DNA from: Echeneis naucrates
Lineage: Eukaryota; Chordata; Actinopteri; Carangiformes; Echeneidae
Assembly: GCF_900963305.1 (NCBI RefSeq)
Contig: NC_042511.1
Coordinates: 382,001 to 446,000 of the forward strand
Reading direction: 5' to 3'
Length of the DNA stretch: 64,000 nt
The translations under genes and the position numbers were made by a program. Numbering within the stretch: position 1 is the first letter of the stretch; every line of letters begins with the position of its first letter. Positions 1 through 12,090 of the stretch are shown here, piece after piece. The notes beneath the pieces were generated by a model, which worked only from the letters and a program-made list of their open reading frames with translations, did not search any database and was not told where the DNA came from.

Positions 1-119
1 AAGATAGATTTATTGATTAATTTATTGTTCCAAAACTGGCACAGTGTTTAGCTCTGTTTCCCCACAACATGGAGGTCCTGTGTTGGGTTCCCGGCCTGCG
101 GCCTCCAAAGACATCCTGT

Positions 120-245
120 TTGGGTTCATAGTTCAACTGTCCGTCGGTCTGAGTGGAGGGCTGTCCAGGGTGAGCTGGGATTGGCTCCAGAACCCCACGT
201 GACCCGGAAACAGATCAGAGGAAGAAGATGGATGAATGAATGATC
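120..245 (+). repeat. degenerate dispersed repeat, retroposon-like tail
   Basis: The stretch reads like the teleost repeat that contains a phrase of the form 'CTGTCCAGGGTGAGCTGGGA..GGCTCCAG..' and ends in a run of ATGGATG-type units; here it ends in 'gatggatgaatgaatga'. It is recognised from memory of fish repeats, not by a search. It lies a few hundred bases before the CpG-rich irf2bp2 promoter. The rest of bases 1-419 shows no coding potential. Confidence 0.45.
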
Positions 246-419
246 CGAAACTGAGAAATTATGTAACTCTGTTGTGATTCTACACTATAACAATACATTT
301 AATTCAATTCAAACAATATTTCCAGGAATAAACGTTCAAAGATATTCATACATCCTGTTTAAACAGACATTTCTAGTTGAATGCCTCAGATCAGACATGT
401 TCTAAATGTTTCTGTCTCA

Positions 420-655
420 GCGGGCGGAGTGACGCCTCTTCGCGCACACACCACCTCTGAGTGCGCATGCGCCTCGGGGCTCAGGGCCCCGGAGCGCGAG
501 CCCGGTGACGTCACGGCCGCACGTCGCCAGCTCTCGCCGAGAGTAGGCGCGAGCCCAGACTGCGGCGCGCGGCGGACCCGGACGGAAGGACGATGAGCTC
601 CGCCGGCTTCTGACGGGACACACGGCCGACCTGCAGCCACTCCGACCGGGGAAAC
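420..655 (+). promoter_or_regulatory. CpG-rich promoter and 5' UTR of irf2bp2
   Basis: GC content and CpG density rise sharply at about 420 and stay high through the first coding exon, as expected for a CpG-island promoter of a broadly expressed regulator. No TATA box is visible. The start codon at 656 is the first in frame with the conserved N-terminus. The exact transcription start cannot be read from sequence. Confidence 0.55.
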
Positions 656-2408
656 ATGTCGTCCGCGGCCGTCGCTGCCTCCCGGAGGCAGTCCTGCTAC
701 CTGTGCGACCTGCCCCGCATGCCGTGGGCCATGATCTGGGACTTCACCGAGCCGGTGTGCCGGGGCTGCGTCAACTACGAGGGCGCCGACCGGGTGGAGT
801 TCGTCATCGAGACGGCCCGGCAGCTGAAGCGGGCGCACGGCTTCCAGGACGGCCGCTCTCCGGGCCCGGGGAAGCCCCAGCACGCCGGGAAGGAGATGAA
901 CCACTCGGCCGGAGACTCGGGCTCCCGGCCTCCGCAGCCGTTGGACCGCTACCCGCTGTCCGACCGGCCGCCCCGGCTGGGACCGGAGTACCAGGCGGCC
1001 AGGCAGGCCAACGGCCTCCCGGTGCCCAACGGCTTTCCGAAGCCCGACGAGCCCCCGGAGCTGAACCGCCAGAGCCCCAACCCCCGCAGGACTAGCGCGG
1101 TTCCCCCCAACCTGGTGCCGCTGGTGAACGGCGGTCTGCCCGCCGTCCACCCGCTCAACGGCCGCCCGGCTCAGATGGGTCTGCCCGGGGCTCTGGTGGC
1201 GCCGGGCCCCGGGGAGCTCGGCAAGCGTCCGGAGGAGCTGAAAGACAAACACAGACCGGACAGCCTGTCGGAGCTGACGGACGGCCACAAGGACTGGATG
1301 GGCAAAGGGAAGACGGTCCGGGACATGATGGCGCTGCACTCCTTCGACAGCCGGTTCAAGAAGGAGGCCGCCATGCAGAGAGTGATGGGCTATGAACCCG
1401 GAGCCACCTCCTCCAAGACAGGTAAGACCGACTCGGCGCTCCGCTGTTCCGGTTTTCCTGTCCTGGTTCTGGAATGCTGTGTCAACAGGAAATGAAGTGG
1501 TGTGTCAGCAGTTTGACCCCGGGGCCGCTGAGGCCATGCGGCTCCAGCACGCCTGCTCATCTTGGTGCACACATTTTCCGGTGTCAGTATTCATCCAGTG
1601 CGTGGTGTTGTGGTCGTGTTAACCCCCCTCTCCCTCTCCGTCTCCCTCAGACAGGGGGAAGCACCCCCGCAGCATGAAGCGGAAGGCCTCTCCAGAGCCA
1701 GACGGTGAAGGCAGCGTCCCCAAGATGAACGGTGGCGAGGGCCAGCCGTGGCTCCCTTCGCCCTCCGAGGTCCTGAAGATGCCGTCGGCTGCCCTACCAG
1801 GCTTCTCCACCGCCCCCCCTTCCACCATATCGCCCCACTCCCGCACCACGCCCCCTGAGGCAGCCACAGCTCAAAACGGTCAGTCCCCAATGGCGGCACT
1901 CATCCTGGCCACTGACAACGCAGGCGGCACAGGCTCGCCAAAGGATGCCAACCAGGTACACTCCACCACATCGGGGGCACGGCGGAACAGCGGCAGCCCC
2001 CTGTCACCGTCCTCGGCCTCTCAGAGGCGGCTCGCCCAGCGGGAAGGCCCAGGAATCACCAACCCCTCTGCCCCACACGCGCCAGGCGGAATGGACCCCC
2101 ACGCACCGCCGCAGAGCATTCCAGACTCTTCTGTGCCGCCCGGCAGCGTGCCGCTGTGCTGCACCCTGTGCCATGAGCGGCTGGAGGACACTCACTTTGT
2201 GCAGTGCCCGTCGGTGCCCTCGCACAAGTTCTGCTTCCCCTGCTCTCGGGAGAGCATCAAACAGCAGGGCGCCACCGGCGAGGTGTACTGCCCAAGCGGG
2301 GAGCGGTGCCCGCTGGTTGGCTCCAACGTGCCCTGGGCCTTCATGCAGGGCGAAATAGCCACCATCTTGGCTGGGGACATAAAGGTTAAAAAGGAGAGGG
2401 ACCCTTGA
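656..2408 (+). CDS. irf2bp2: interferon regulatory factor 2-binding protein 2 (two exons)
   Basis: Nuclear transcriptional co-regulator; the mammalian protein binds IRF2 and represses its targets. Coding exons are 656-1421 (ends 'AAGACAG', then gtaaga) and 1651-2408 (after ccctcag), joined to 507 residues. The N-terminal zinc finger begins [17 protein letters not shown] at residue 14, with Cys pairs C14/C17 and C35/C38. The middle is Pro/Ser-rich and holds the conserved [11 protein letters not shown] and [10 protein letters not shown] blocks. A C-terminal RING-like domain starts near residue 425 ([19 protein letters not shown]) and ends in [19 protein letters not shown]. One intron inside the coding region separates IRF2BP2 from its intronless relatives IRF2BP1 and IRF2BPL, and tomm20 as neighbour agrees. 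Whether this is the a or b teleost ohnologue cannot be decided here. Confidence 0.95.
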
Positions 2409-2464
2409 AATGTTTTCCCTTTTATAATCCGACTACGGCACCTGCAGCGGGACAAAACACTCAA

Positions 2465-2491
2465 CCCCCCCCCCCCCCCCCCCCCCCCCCC
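2465..2491 (+). repeat. poly-C tract in irf2bp2 3' UTR
   Basis: An uninterrupted run of about 27 C lies about 57 bases after the irf2bp2 stop codon. Its length is likely polymorphic and prone to sequencing error. A similar poly-G run lies at 3034-3050. Confidence 0.8.
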
Positions 2492-2530
2492 AGTGATAAA
2501 TCCTCCAGCTGGCTCAGAGACTGACTGACC

Positions 2531-2538
2531 TGTACATA
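2531..2538 (+). promoter_or_regulatory. Pumilio response element in irf2bp2 3' UTR
   Basis: TGTACATA matches the Pumilio consensus UGUANAUA exactly and lies 123 bases after the stop codon on the coding strand. The surrounding AT-rich stretch (2520-2930) looks like a conserved 3' UTR. Binding is inferred. Confidence 0.45.
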
Positions 2539-2759
2539 TTGGACATAAGGGAAGTGTATACTTCGTAAACTTGGCTGTATACTTTTTTTGATTTTTTTTC
2601 TTTTTCAATACATTGTGTTTATATTTTTGAAGATGAGAAGGTATGTACCCAATGACAGACCCCCCCATCACTTGTTTCTTCAGTCTCAGTGTACTTTAGG
2701 TCGGAGACGGTCCCTGTCAAACATAGAATGTGACTAATCTGAGCACTTGGCAAAAAATT

Positions 2760-2765
2760 AATAAA
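2760..2765 (+). terminator. poly(A) signal candidate for irf2bp2
   Basis: AATAAA about 350 bases after the stop codon, followed by A-rich sequence. Longer 3' UTR forms are possible because similar AT-rich sequence continues to about 3600. Confidence 0.45.
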
Positions 2766-4344
2766 AAAAACCCAAAAAAACGAAGAAATGCTGCTTCTAG
2801 CTGTACATGTACGCACTTGTTTAAGAGAAAAGTTGCCAAATACAGTTTCAGATCTTGTAATAATTCCTCCAGTGTTTCTGTGCTTTGCTTGTTTTCCATA
2901 AGTGGCGAGCCAGGAGTTGGACGGAGAGTCATGGTCTGATTGTGAATCAGTCATGATGCAATCCCTTCCAACAGGAAAAAACCGGCTTCCAGGGAAGAGT
3001 GGGTGGAAGAGAAGTCAAGGAGAGAGATAGAGGAGGGGGGGGGGGGGGGGTGAAGGCCAGGGCTGGAGTGTGTTGCATAAACATTTTGTACAGTGAATTA
3101 CACGTAGGCGGGCCGAGGTCGCTCTGCTGAGCCTCGTGTCCTGCGGCGGGGAGATGTACGGAGGGGCTAAAAATAGTCGGCCGTGGCAACAATGCGTCGC
3201 CACTGTTTAAATGGCCGACTCCTCCATCTGTATATTTTCCTGGCGGTGCCAACAAACACGCATTGAAGGAATCCACGCTCTGAGGTTGTGGCGGCGGCGG
3301 TGTCTCTCTGGGACTGTTCTGATGGGAGTTTGTTGCTGGCTCTGCTTTGGAATCCAAACGGCTTCCTGCTCCACAACAAAGCTGCTTGATGAGACAAAAT
3401 GGCTCCTGTCAGAAGGGATTTGGATCAGGCTTAAATCTGCTTTATTTGATTATTCTTCCCGTACTCAGGCGACAGCCGCTTCTCAGCTCTTGGCTTGTTC
3501 TGAAGTTGAGATTTGACATAAAATCTGAGCTTTGTGACGTTTGGATGTGTTTTGGTTCTTTGTTTTTTTTTTTTTGTTTGTTTTTTTTTTTCTGCCACAT
3601 TCGGCCTGTTTTCACTTGAGGAGGAAAACTAACACAGAGAAGGAGTACAGACGGGCCTCTCCCTGGGGGGGGTAGAAATGCCTTGCTCAGGGGTCACGTG
3701 CTCCTTGGTGGAATTCCTGAGTCACTGTGCCCCCCTCCCCTCCCTTCCTCCTGTCTGTCTCCTCCCCCTCTCTGCTGCAATAACACGCCTTCCACTGTTC
3801 AAGGTTGATCACACAGCAAGCGGATGAATGGGGGCCTGTGTGTGTTTATGCCAGGGCCCCCGCCGCTTTCAGCCGCCATTCAGAGCGGCAGCGAGGAGGG
3901 GAAAAAAAAGTTAACCCCTTCTAGGTGCTGCCGACGCCAGATTTAAACAAGTTAAAGTCACTGTGATCAGACTGAAAATGGAGGATGTTTTCCTCTGCTG
4001 TCATTGGCTCTCGTTACCTGAGCTTTTGGAACAATATTCAGGAACATCAGCAGCTTCCAGGTCGTCTTCAGTTACTGCAGAAATGATGAGCAGGTTAATC
4101 CACAGTGAAAATAATCTGCTGTTGCGTCACTGTCTGTATTGAGGGGTTGCAGTGTGGCTTGGCTGAATCAGTGCAGGTCAGCAGGTCTGTTGGTTATGTA
4201 ATGTTTTTGTTCCAGTGATGAAATCCTTCTCATTCTTTCTGTGTTTGACTTTCTCAAACTGTCAAACTGGAGTTAAAACTGAATATCATCCCTAAAAGCA
4301 CCGTTAGCTGCAGCATTATAAGGACCAATACAAAGGAGACCCGG

Positions 4345-4480
4345 TCCACACGTTCTAAGGGTAGACCCCCACGTGGTCTGATTCTAAACCAGGTCCAGTT
4401 AAAATATCAACACTCTCATTCCTCAGTAAAACTGTAAAAGTGGGACTTTGTGATGTCACAACGAATCAAGTCCCGCCCAT
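4345..4480 (+). repeat. dispersed repeat family 2, copy 1
   Basis: It shares the phrases 'taagggtagacc', 'aaccaggtccag' and 'gggactttgtgatgtca' in the same order with 30105-30275 and, in reverse complement, with 11945-12090. The family is not identified. Confidence 0.5.
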
Positions 4481-6599
4481 CTTTCTGTATAAAGGATTTA
4501 ATCATCACCCAACCTCAGGTGTCTTCACTCAGAACAGACAGTCCGTGTGGACGGTTACCTGTCCAGGTGGCGTCAAAGCAGAGACAACAGAATCAATCAG
4601 CTTTTATTAGCGAGGTTCAGAAACTGTTGAAGGTATCGGGGAAAAGGATTTGGTGGATTTTGTGACCTGCAGCTTGAGATGTAGTTCAGTATCTGGAACC
4701 TTAAAGGAGCAAACAAAAAGGTCTGGCGTTTAGGAACTCCGTCATCACATGACTTTAAAGAAGCCTTCTGATGTCCGCCAGCCAATCAGGGTCTGATCCA
4801 GACCACCCCTCCCTGCCTGCCTCCCTCTCAGGCCACTTCATCTGCGGTGTGAGGTCGGCCTCGGATTCCAGCCGAGCCAGATCTTCCCTTTTCATCTCTG
4901 ACAGAAACTCGACCCTCAGAGAGCAGAGAGCCGGCAGCCGGAGATTAATGGGCTCGCTCAAATTACGTGGCAGAGGAAAACTCCAGGTCTCTCCCCCCTC
5001 CCCTCCTGTTCCTCCCGCCTCTCTTTCTCCCTCTGTTTGTTCAGCTGTCTCTCACCCAGAGCTCTCCTCCTCCTCTTCCTCCTCTTTCCTGCCTCTGAAG
5101 TGCAGGATGAGGCCGGAGGAAACACGTCTTGAACTCAGTGGCTGAGCAGAAACAACAAAATCAGCTGTTCTCAGACAAAAACACGGTGAACCAGACGCAC
5201 CTGAAGGCAGCATCCAGCCGTCAATCAGAGCAGGAGGTGAAGCAAGCAAACAAACAATAAAGCTTTCGTGAGCTCAAATAAAAAAATTCAGATTCTTATT
5301 CTTATTAACTTGAACGCACCACGTTAAACTCCTGCCGCTGACCTGCCACTATCACCTCATCCATCGAACTGGTTGTCAGCAGTGACCCGTCGACTGAAGC
5401 GTAGCCCGTCACGCTTCAAAAGCAGGGTCCTAATTCAGGAGTTACATCCTTCACAAAGGTCTGGTCTTTGCACTTGTAGACCAGGAAGACAGAACTGGAG
5501 CAAGATGATCCGGTCTACAGAGGGTTTCTGTGTGTCATCACTGATCTGTTGGATCCCCCTGATCCCAGGAAGGCATGTAGAGGGGCCTCCACTGGCAGAC
5601 TTCCCAGAGTCTAGGGTCACGGCTGAAGACTCGGCCCATCTTTTCCTGTCCCAAGATGCATTGCGAAATGGTAGCTAACCAAACAGCACAGACGGCGCCT
5701 CTTAGGTCACATTGCTGATGTCATTAAAGTATCTCAGCTCAGTTCAGCTGCGATGGTGTGATGTCAGCATGAGTAAAAGGTAAAGGTCAAATCTTGTCAT
5801 GGTTGCTGGGCAACAGGAACAGCGAAGGCCGTACGTACCGGTGACAGAACGTGAAATTCCCCAGACCAGTTCAGACCTTCGTTAAAGGTGGAAGTCAGCA
5901 GGGTCCAGAGGATCTGGATCAGACCTTCCTGTCATGTGGCTTCCCTCCAGCTTTGGCGTCAGGGGCTGCCATGCTGTTTACCATGTGCTCCGGGGTCATC
6001 GTGTCAGTGGGGGGGGGCTGGGCCTGGGCCCCTCTTCATCTGGATTGTGTCCAAATCCAAGCACAGCTCAAAAGGTCACTCAGCCCCGCATGAAAAATGA
6101 CCCCGGCTCAGGCTGAACATGATCCAGTCTCTCATTGGTCAGCCTGGCCCCGCCAAGTCAGCGTTTTGATAAACTGCCCCAGGTCTGAAAAGACTAAAAA
6201 CCTCAAACCAGAACGGATCTGAGATGTTCAGTCTGTGTCCTGCAGACGTGGACGCAGGCCCCGCCCACCTGGACCAGAAGTATGTTTACTACACTGAGAT
6301 GATTTTAATTTCCCAAAACTACAAATATATCTTCTCCTGAATATCAAACCTTCAAAGTAAAAACATGAAGCTTCAGTCTAAATTACGAACGCTCTGTGTC
6401 GTAAAAACAGAGAAAGAACCCAAAATAAGTTCAGACGGAGTTTTGGACCTAGAACAGGTTCTGATTTGGAACCTGGTCCACAGAAACAGGACTCGGATCT
6501 GAAGGATTTTACCTGCGTGGCCTGTGAAGTGACAGCTGAGTCCTGACTGCAGCAGGAGGTGTGTATTCGTGGGGGGGTTCTGGGGGTCAAACCCGGCAG

Positions 6600-7170
6600 C
6601 TGCACTCTCTATAATTAGCGGCGGCGTTGGGCCGAGGCTGCTGTGCCATTAATCAGCGGACTCCCAGCAGCCAGCACCAAGAAAGGAACGCAGCGCTGTT
6701 GACTCTTTATCTGGAAAAGAGGTTTACGGAGCAGCGGCCCAAATATAGCAGCCGGCGCTCAGAGCCGCGGCCCTGTTGCCTGGAGATCCCTGCTGGAAGG
6801 TAAACAGAGGGGATGCTGGATTTGCCACGTCAATGAGCTGGCAGGAAGTAAAGGCCACAGGAGGGGGAGGTGTCGGGGGGGTGATCCCTTTTATCCAGGC
6901 TGATACTCTATAACCTGAGAGCAGCAGGCTGTTCAGAAATGGTGAGCGCCTTATCTGGCTGACAGTTTTATTACGCAGCAGACAGAGCCGAGCAAATCTG
7001 ATATTGATCACATCAGACCTGCTGGGATAAAACCAACAGGAAGCTCAGGGCTGCAGCATCCACAGCGGACAGCTGAAAACACAGATCTGGATCAGGATCC
7101 ATGAAAGAGCAGAGTGCCTCTAAGATCTTTATCTGCTGAGGTGAATCAGCACCGAAGTCGGAGATCAGAT
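6600..7170. promoter_or_regulatory. candidate regulatory block with GATA motifs
   Basis: This stretch holds several WGATAR motifs, on the minus strand at about 6706 and 6952 (AGATAAGG at the latter) and 7128, and on the plus strand at about 7167, plus TAATTAG and CCATTAATCA homeodomain-type sites near 6612-6655. It is less repeat-like than its surroundings. Distal enhancer activity for irf2bp2 is only inferred; conservation could not be tested. Confidence 0.3.
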
Positions 7171-7356
7171 AAACATAAAGGTCGCGGCGGAGGTTTCATG
7201 GAACCTTCGACTGAGCAGCGTTTTAAAAGATGACAGAAAGAAAAATGTCGTCTCACTGCAGTTCCCTCCAACAAAGGAGGGAGCTGGGGCTGTTTTTTCA
7301 TTTTCAAAGGAAAACGTTTACTAAAATAAATCAGGGAGAAGGAGAGATATTTTTCC

Positions 7357-7411
7357 ATTGACTTCAATACAATATGACCAGTGGCGTGGCCTCCTGATGG
7401 TCAGCTGAGAG
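7357..7411 (-). repeat. dispersed repeat family 1, copy A
   Basis: In reverse complement it matches the family core: 'ctgaccatcagga' followed by 'gtattgaagtc' and 'atgg(g)aaaa'. See the finding on this family for the other copies. Confidence 0.5.
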
Positions 7412-9784
7412 ACTCTGGGTCCAGGTCCAGAATTTTAAAGGCGTTTTCATTTCAATAAAACAAAATGGCTGACAGCCAAATAAAAGTGTGAAAGCTTCAA
7501 AATGGCAGCTCGCAGACTGAGGTGGGGTGGGGGGGGTTGGACCTTTGGTTCACCTGATTCTCCTTCATCTATCAGAAAAGCATCAAATCTGCTTTTTGTA
7601 AAATCACTTTCAAACTGAAGGAAATGTTTCCTGACTGTCCCTTCTCCTCCTCTAAGCCTCGTCGTTTCATCTGCGTCTTGGAAACATCTCTGAGATCTGC
7701 TCTTTAAAGGGAGCTCCCATCCTTCCGGCCCTCTGTTTAGCCTCAGCTTTGAGCGTTAGCCTTTAAGTACAGTGTGGAGTGTGTGCAGGGCGGGGCCGCG
7801 CTCGGAGCCCTGGTGGGGGGGCCCGGATGGTCTTCGTCAGATCTGCTCTGTAATTAAATCTGGCCTGCAGCAGCACAGAGCAGCGTCCCTGCCAGCTCTC
7901 TGGTAAATGTGTAACAGCTGCTCAGCACTTTCATCCAGACTTGCTCAATATTTTGGTTGTTTCCCAAATCAAAGTCCAACCTTTGAACCCCCCCCCCCCC
8001 CCCCCGCAGACCGCTGCTATATTTGACTGTGGCTGCTGACGTCAGCACGCCTCTTCTTATCTCCACTTTCACCAGTAAAGCATCAAATGTGTTTCTGTGG
8101 GCTGCTTCTACACATCTGACTGTCTGACAGAGCCGCTCCGCCGCATAAAACTTTTTATTTCTTATTTCAAAAGTTCAGATTTTTAATTTAAGGTGTGACT
8201 TAAAAACACACACCCACAGAAATCATATCCTGCAAGGTTTGGTGTTGGGTGGGGCTTAGGAAGGGGGGCGTGGCTGAGGGCGGTAATTGCTTTATTTTAA
8301 CATCACAAAATTCCCAAGAAATGAACCTTCTGACCTTCAGACCTTCAGACCTTCTGGGCCTGATGTCTTCATTTTCAGCTGTAAACTGACAGTTTGTGTA
8401 AATGCCTGCTGTGGCTGTTGGACAGATGTTACAGATGTCTCTGGCATCAATCTCGCCTTCTAACAGATGTTGTGTCTCAAGTGTTGACATGACTGTCCAA
8501 ATACTTCTGGCCATAAGAGTCGGATCCCCGACCTTTGACCTGAGGAACAAAGACTGAACATATCTTTGTTTCACAACATGAGGAATATCTGTCCAATGAG
8601 AGTGCAGTGTGTGGTTGTTGAGACAAAGTCCAGAAAAATAAAGAAGCGGAAAAGTGTCGGCTGGGACGAGCAACTGATTGGCCAGAAGATGGTGAGGACA
8701 GAGGCCTTGGTTTTCACATGAACTGAATCAGTGAAAACTTTCATCAAAGTGTGATGAAAAGTTGAGGAAGACGCCAGCCTGCAGGTCTGAGCCAACCAGA
8801 CGACTGCGGTGATCATTTCAGAGGTGGTGGTGCAGTAAACACACAGTAAACACACACACCCGGACCTGAGCGGCGGCTGCATGGAGATTTTTGACCTTTG
8901 TCTCTGAGGGGAACCAGTTTGGGGGACCCCCCCCCCTCCTCCTCCAGATTGGCTGCTGGGCAGGTGACCTCTGACCTTTCGCTTCTTCCTCACCCAGATG
9001 GCTGCTGGGAAAATTTCACACACCCACGAATCAAGTTGGAGTTATTTCTGACTGAAATGTGAATGGTTGTGTGAATGGTTGAAAAGTGAAATGAGGGGGA
9101 GTCACCATGGCAACAGATGCTGTCTCCTCTCAGTGGTCTGATCTTATCGTGTCTCCACCGGTCTGTCTGATATCGACTGAATTTCTGATGAAACATTCAA
9201 ACAGAGACTTTTCATGAGGTGTTGTTTTTCTGATGCTCCCTGAATGTCTCACACACAGCTTCCACCTATCTGCCCCACTTTGGGGCTTTGGGGGCTTTTG
9301 TGGCATCAGCAGTGTGGAGTCCTGGTCGCTGAAACGCAGCTGATATATTTGTCTGGTTTGTTTCTCCTGATGACAAAACTCTGATTTTAACAAGTGACCG
9401 TAACAAACAGGTGTGTGTCTGTGACTGTGTGTTTTGTGTTACAGCTGGTTGTTCAGCTGCTGTCATTCAGAGGATTCTCTCCATCCCTGTTTCTGCTGCA
9501 GGCTGTGAAATATGACTTTATTTCCCTCCCACTCTCCTCCGTGCAGCTCCTACTATTACTGCAGTGTGTGTCTGTGTGTTATATGGCCTCTGGCTGGAGC
9601 TGTATATATCTCCCAGTTCCCAGCTCTCAGCGTTGTGTTTCTAAACTTCACTGCTCTCCCGTCATGTTGTGTAAGAGCGGCGGCCCACACAGGAAACGAC
9701 CCCTGCAGCGCCTGGGGGGACAGGAGGGAGGGGCCTGATGACAATCCAAGAAAAGCCCTTATGTTGTTGGTGTTGTTGCTGGTT

Positions 9785-9880
9785 CCTCCTGGAGGGGGGG
9801 GACTCGAACCTGCACAGATACACCAGATTCCAGATTCCCTGACCCCCCCAACTCATTTCAATATGAAAACCTCTTAGCCA
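9785..9880 (-). repeat. SINE-like stretch with Pol III A and B boxes
   Basis: On the minus strand TGGCTAAGAGG (9880 to 9870) fits the A-box TRGCNNAGNGG, and GGTTCGAGTCC (9810 to 9800) is a perfect B-box. The T-arm pairs poorly, so a working tRNA is unlikely; a tRNA-derived SINE head or a decayed tRNA gene is more plausible. A related B-box phrase lies at 10998-11022 on the plus strand. Confidence 0.35.
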
Positions 9881-9934
9881 CACCCCCTAATCCATCCCCT
9901 GCTTACTGGTCCATTTTCCTCGAAATGGGAGCAA

Positions 9935-10012
9935 TTTCCCATAGACTTCAATACAGTCTGACTTCATACAGCTAGTGCAGTGGCCCCCCGATGGTCAGTA
10001 GAATGAAGGTTG
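9935..10012 (-). repeat. dispersed repeat family 1, copy B
   Basis: In reverse complement: 'accttcattctactgaccat', then 'agtcagactgtattgaagtc' and 'tatgggaaat'. It adjoins the Pol III box stretch at 9785-9880, so the two may belong to one composite element. Confidence 0.5.
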
Positions 10013-11049
10013 ACGACCTCTTAAAGGATGGAGGAGTTTTTCCGTCTGCTGGAATCAGAAATATCTGACGGAGTGTAAAAGGAAAATATGCACAAACACA
10101 ACAGAACCCCGGAAAACTTCAGAGTCAACATCCAGATTTTGAGCAATTTAAATCCCACTTTAAGGAGACGGAGCCAGACTGAGGCTCCGTGTTTCCTCCG
10201 TCCTGATTGGCTCCTGGTGAAAGTAGGTCGACCGCAGTGGAAGCTTGGCTCTCCTCCTGGAAGACACTTCCTCTGATCCAGTGTGCGAGCATGCACGACA
10301 AAACGACACACACAACCTTCGTCATCATCTTCGGTCCACATCCAGACGGAGCTGAAGAGAACCAGCCTCAGTAGAAGCAGGTCAAAGGTCAGCGCCTCAC
10401 AGCATGAACATTCATTCATTCATTCTCAGAGAACTCAGCCAACCCAGTTTAAGTTCTTTTCCTTTGTCTATGTTTTGTTACAGAAGCAAGAGTGAGTGGA
10501 GACATCAGACCTGTTGGTCCTCCTTAAACTGGAGAATCAGCTGCGACTGGCCGGACATGTTGGCTCAGATACACGGGTGAAGATAAACAGCATCTCTGCA
10601 GGTTCACTGTGGGTCAAAGGTCAGAGGCGTGAGGCCCGAGGAGCTGGTCCCAGTTTGGCTCTGACGTGATCTATGTTGTCATTCAGAGCGTTTGGCACGA
10701 GAAAATAAAGCAGCTTCTCCTCGTGATATCAAAGTAGGTCAGAGCGTAAACAAGTAAACACACTGTTTACTGGAGGAGGTTCAGAGAACACAACATTTGT
10801 CAGAGAACGAAGACCGAAGTTAACGCTTCGCTCTCAGGGCTCTTATTTTGTTAAAGTGAACATCACCGGGAACAGGTTCAGCAGTAAAACCTGGACCTGG
10901 CCCTGACACGATCATGCTAAGCTAATGTTAGCAAGTGTTCAGAGCAACAGCACCATCCAGGTTTAAACTGATCATGGCGGCTGTGATGACTCAGTTTGCA
11001 GTTCGAACCCCTCCCTCCATCGGGACCGAGCAGGTCCAGGAGCCGGTCT

Positions 11050-11400
11050 GATGTTTGACTCTGCTGAGTCAATGTTCTGGCGCCGTTCCCATGCTCCTGC
11101 TCAGGTTTCCCGCCTCAGGTCGCCGTAGTGTCAGAGCAGAGCGAGCTGTCCTTCGGTGCCATCCGATCTCGTTTACCGCCATCAGCCACATAAATCCTCG
11201 CCATTCCACAGCCAGTTCCCCGACATCATCTGAGCTAAACTGAGCGGCCTGTAATCCGAGAGGCCTGCGTGTCGCCAAACTGGGGGGGGCAGTCTAAATA
11301 TATCGAACTCCCCGGTTAACATGCGGCCACGTCTCCAATGACCTCGACACGCACACCTCGCCATGTGCTCCGAGCTGCAGGCAAACACGTGGGGATCACA
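11050..11400. promoter_or_regulatory. candidate regulatory block with a MARE/NF-E2-like site
   Basis: TGCTGAGTCA at about 11066 matches the core of a Maf/NF-E2 recognition element. The following 300 bases are GC-balanced, CpG-containing and free of recognised repeats. Function is inferred from motif and composition only. Confidence 0.25.
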
Positions 11401-11944
11401 CACACACAAACAGCAGCATTATTGTGGTGTTGGACTGAGAACACACACCTCTGAGGAGTGGCGTCATCACGTAGAGTGACCTCAACAGTCAGTACGATGA
11501 TTATGATGTCACAGGAAGGTTGTTCTTCTGTGTGACGTCAGACGGAAGTCAGATATTACTTTTATAAGTCAACAAAGTGACAGATTACATTTTTTTATTT
11601 CATCAATAGACATTTTTTAGTAAATACAAAAAGTTGGCGGTTGCTTAGCAACGGAACAACTCGCTAACTAATATTTTTATTTCACCACTTCACGTTTTTT
11701 CCTTCAAATTTGGCCTTCGTTCCTTCGTTTCCACAGTTTTTATAATTGTTTGTTCAGGTCTCCATTGTCGGTTAAACAACACCAGCGGAGTCAGAGGCAG
11801 ATCTCAGCCGGTGTTTGTAGACCTGTGGCGTCTGTTGTGGTTCAGTTACACAAAGATTCCTGGAGGTGAAGAAAGTCCTGATCCAGGTCCCACCCAGAGA
11901 ACAGAGTCCTGGTTCAGAGAAACAGTGAAGATGGAGGGTCATCA

Positions 11945-12090
11945 GGTTTTAACCTGGATCCTTCGGGGCGTGACATCACAAAGTCTCCTGGTTTTAAGGG
12001 TCAGGACCGAGACCTCCGAGACTTTTACTGGATTAATACAGAACCTGGACCTGATCAGAGACCAGCTGGACCTTTAGACCTTTAAGGAAA
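11945..12090 (-). repeat. dispersed repeat family 2, copy 2
   Basis: The reverse complement reads 'taaaggtctaaaggtcc', 'atcaggtccaggttctg', 'attaatccagtaaaagtc' and ends 'gactttgtgatgtcacg', close to the copy at 30105-30275. Confidence 0.5.

Noticed and set aside
386-1339. Long minus-strand open frame opposite irf2bp2 exon 1
   Set aside because: It mirrors the GC-rich coding exon; the plus strand carries the conserved IRF2BP2 protein.
9785-9880. A functional tRNA gene
   Set aside because: A and B boxes are present but the T-arm pairs poorly and no acceptor stem could be drawn.
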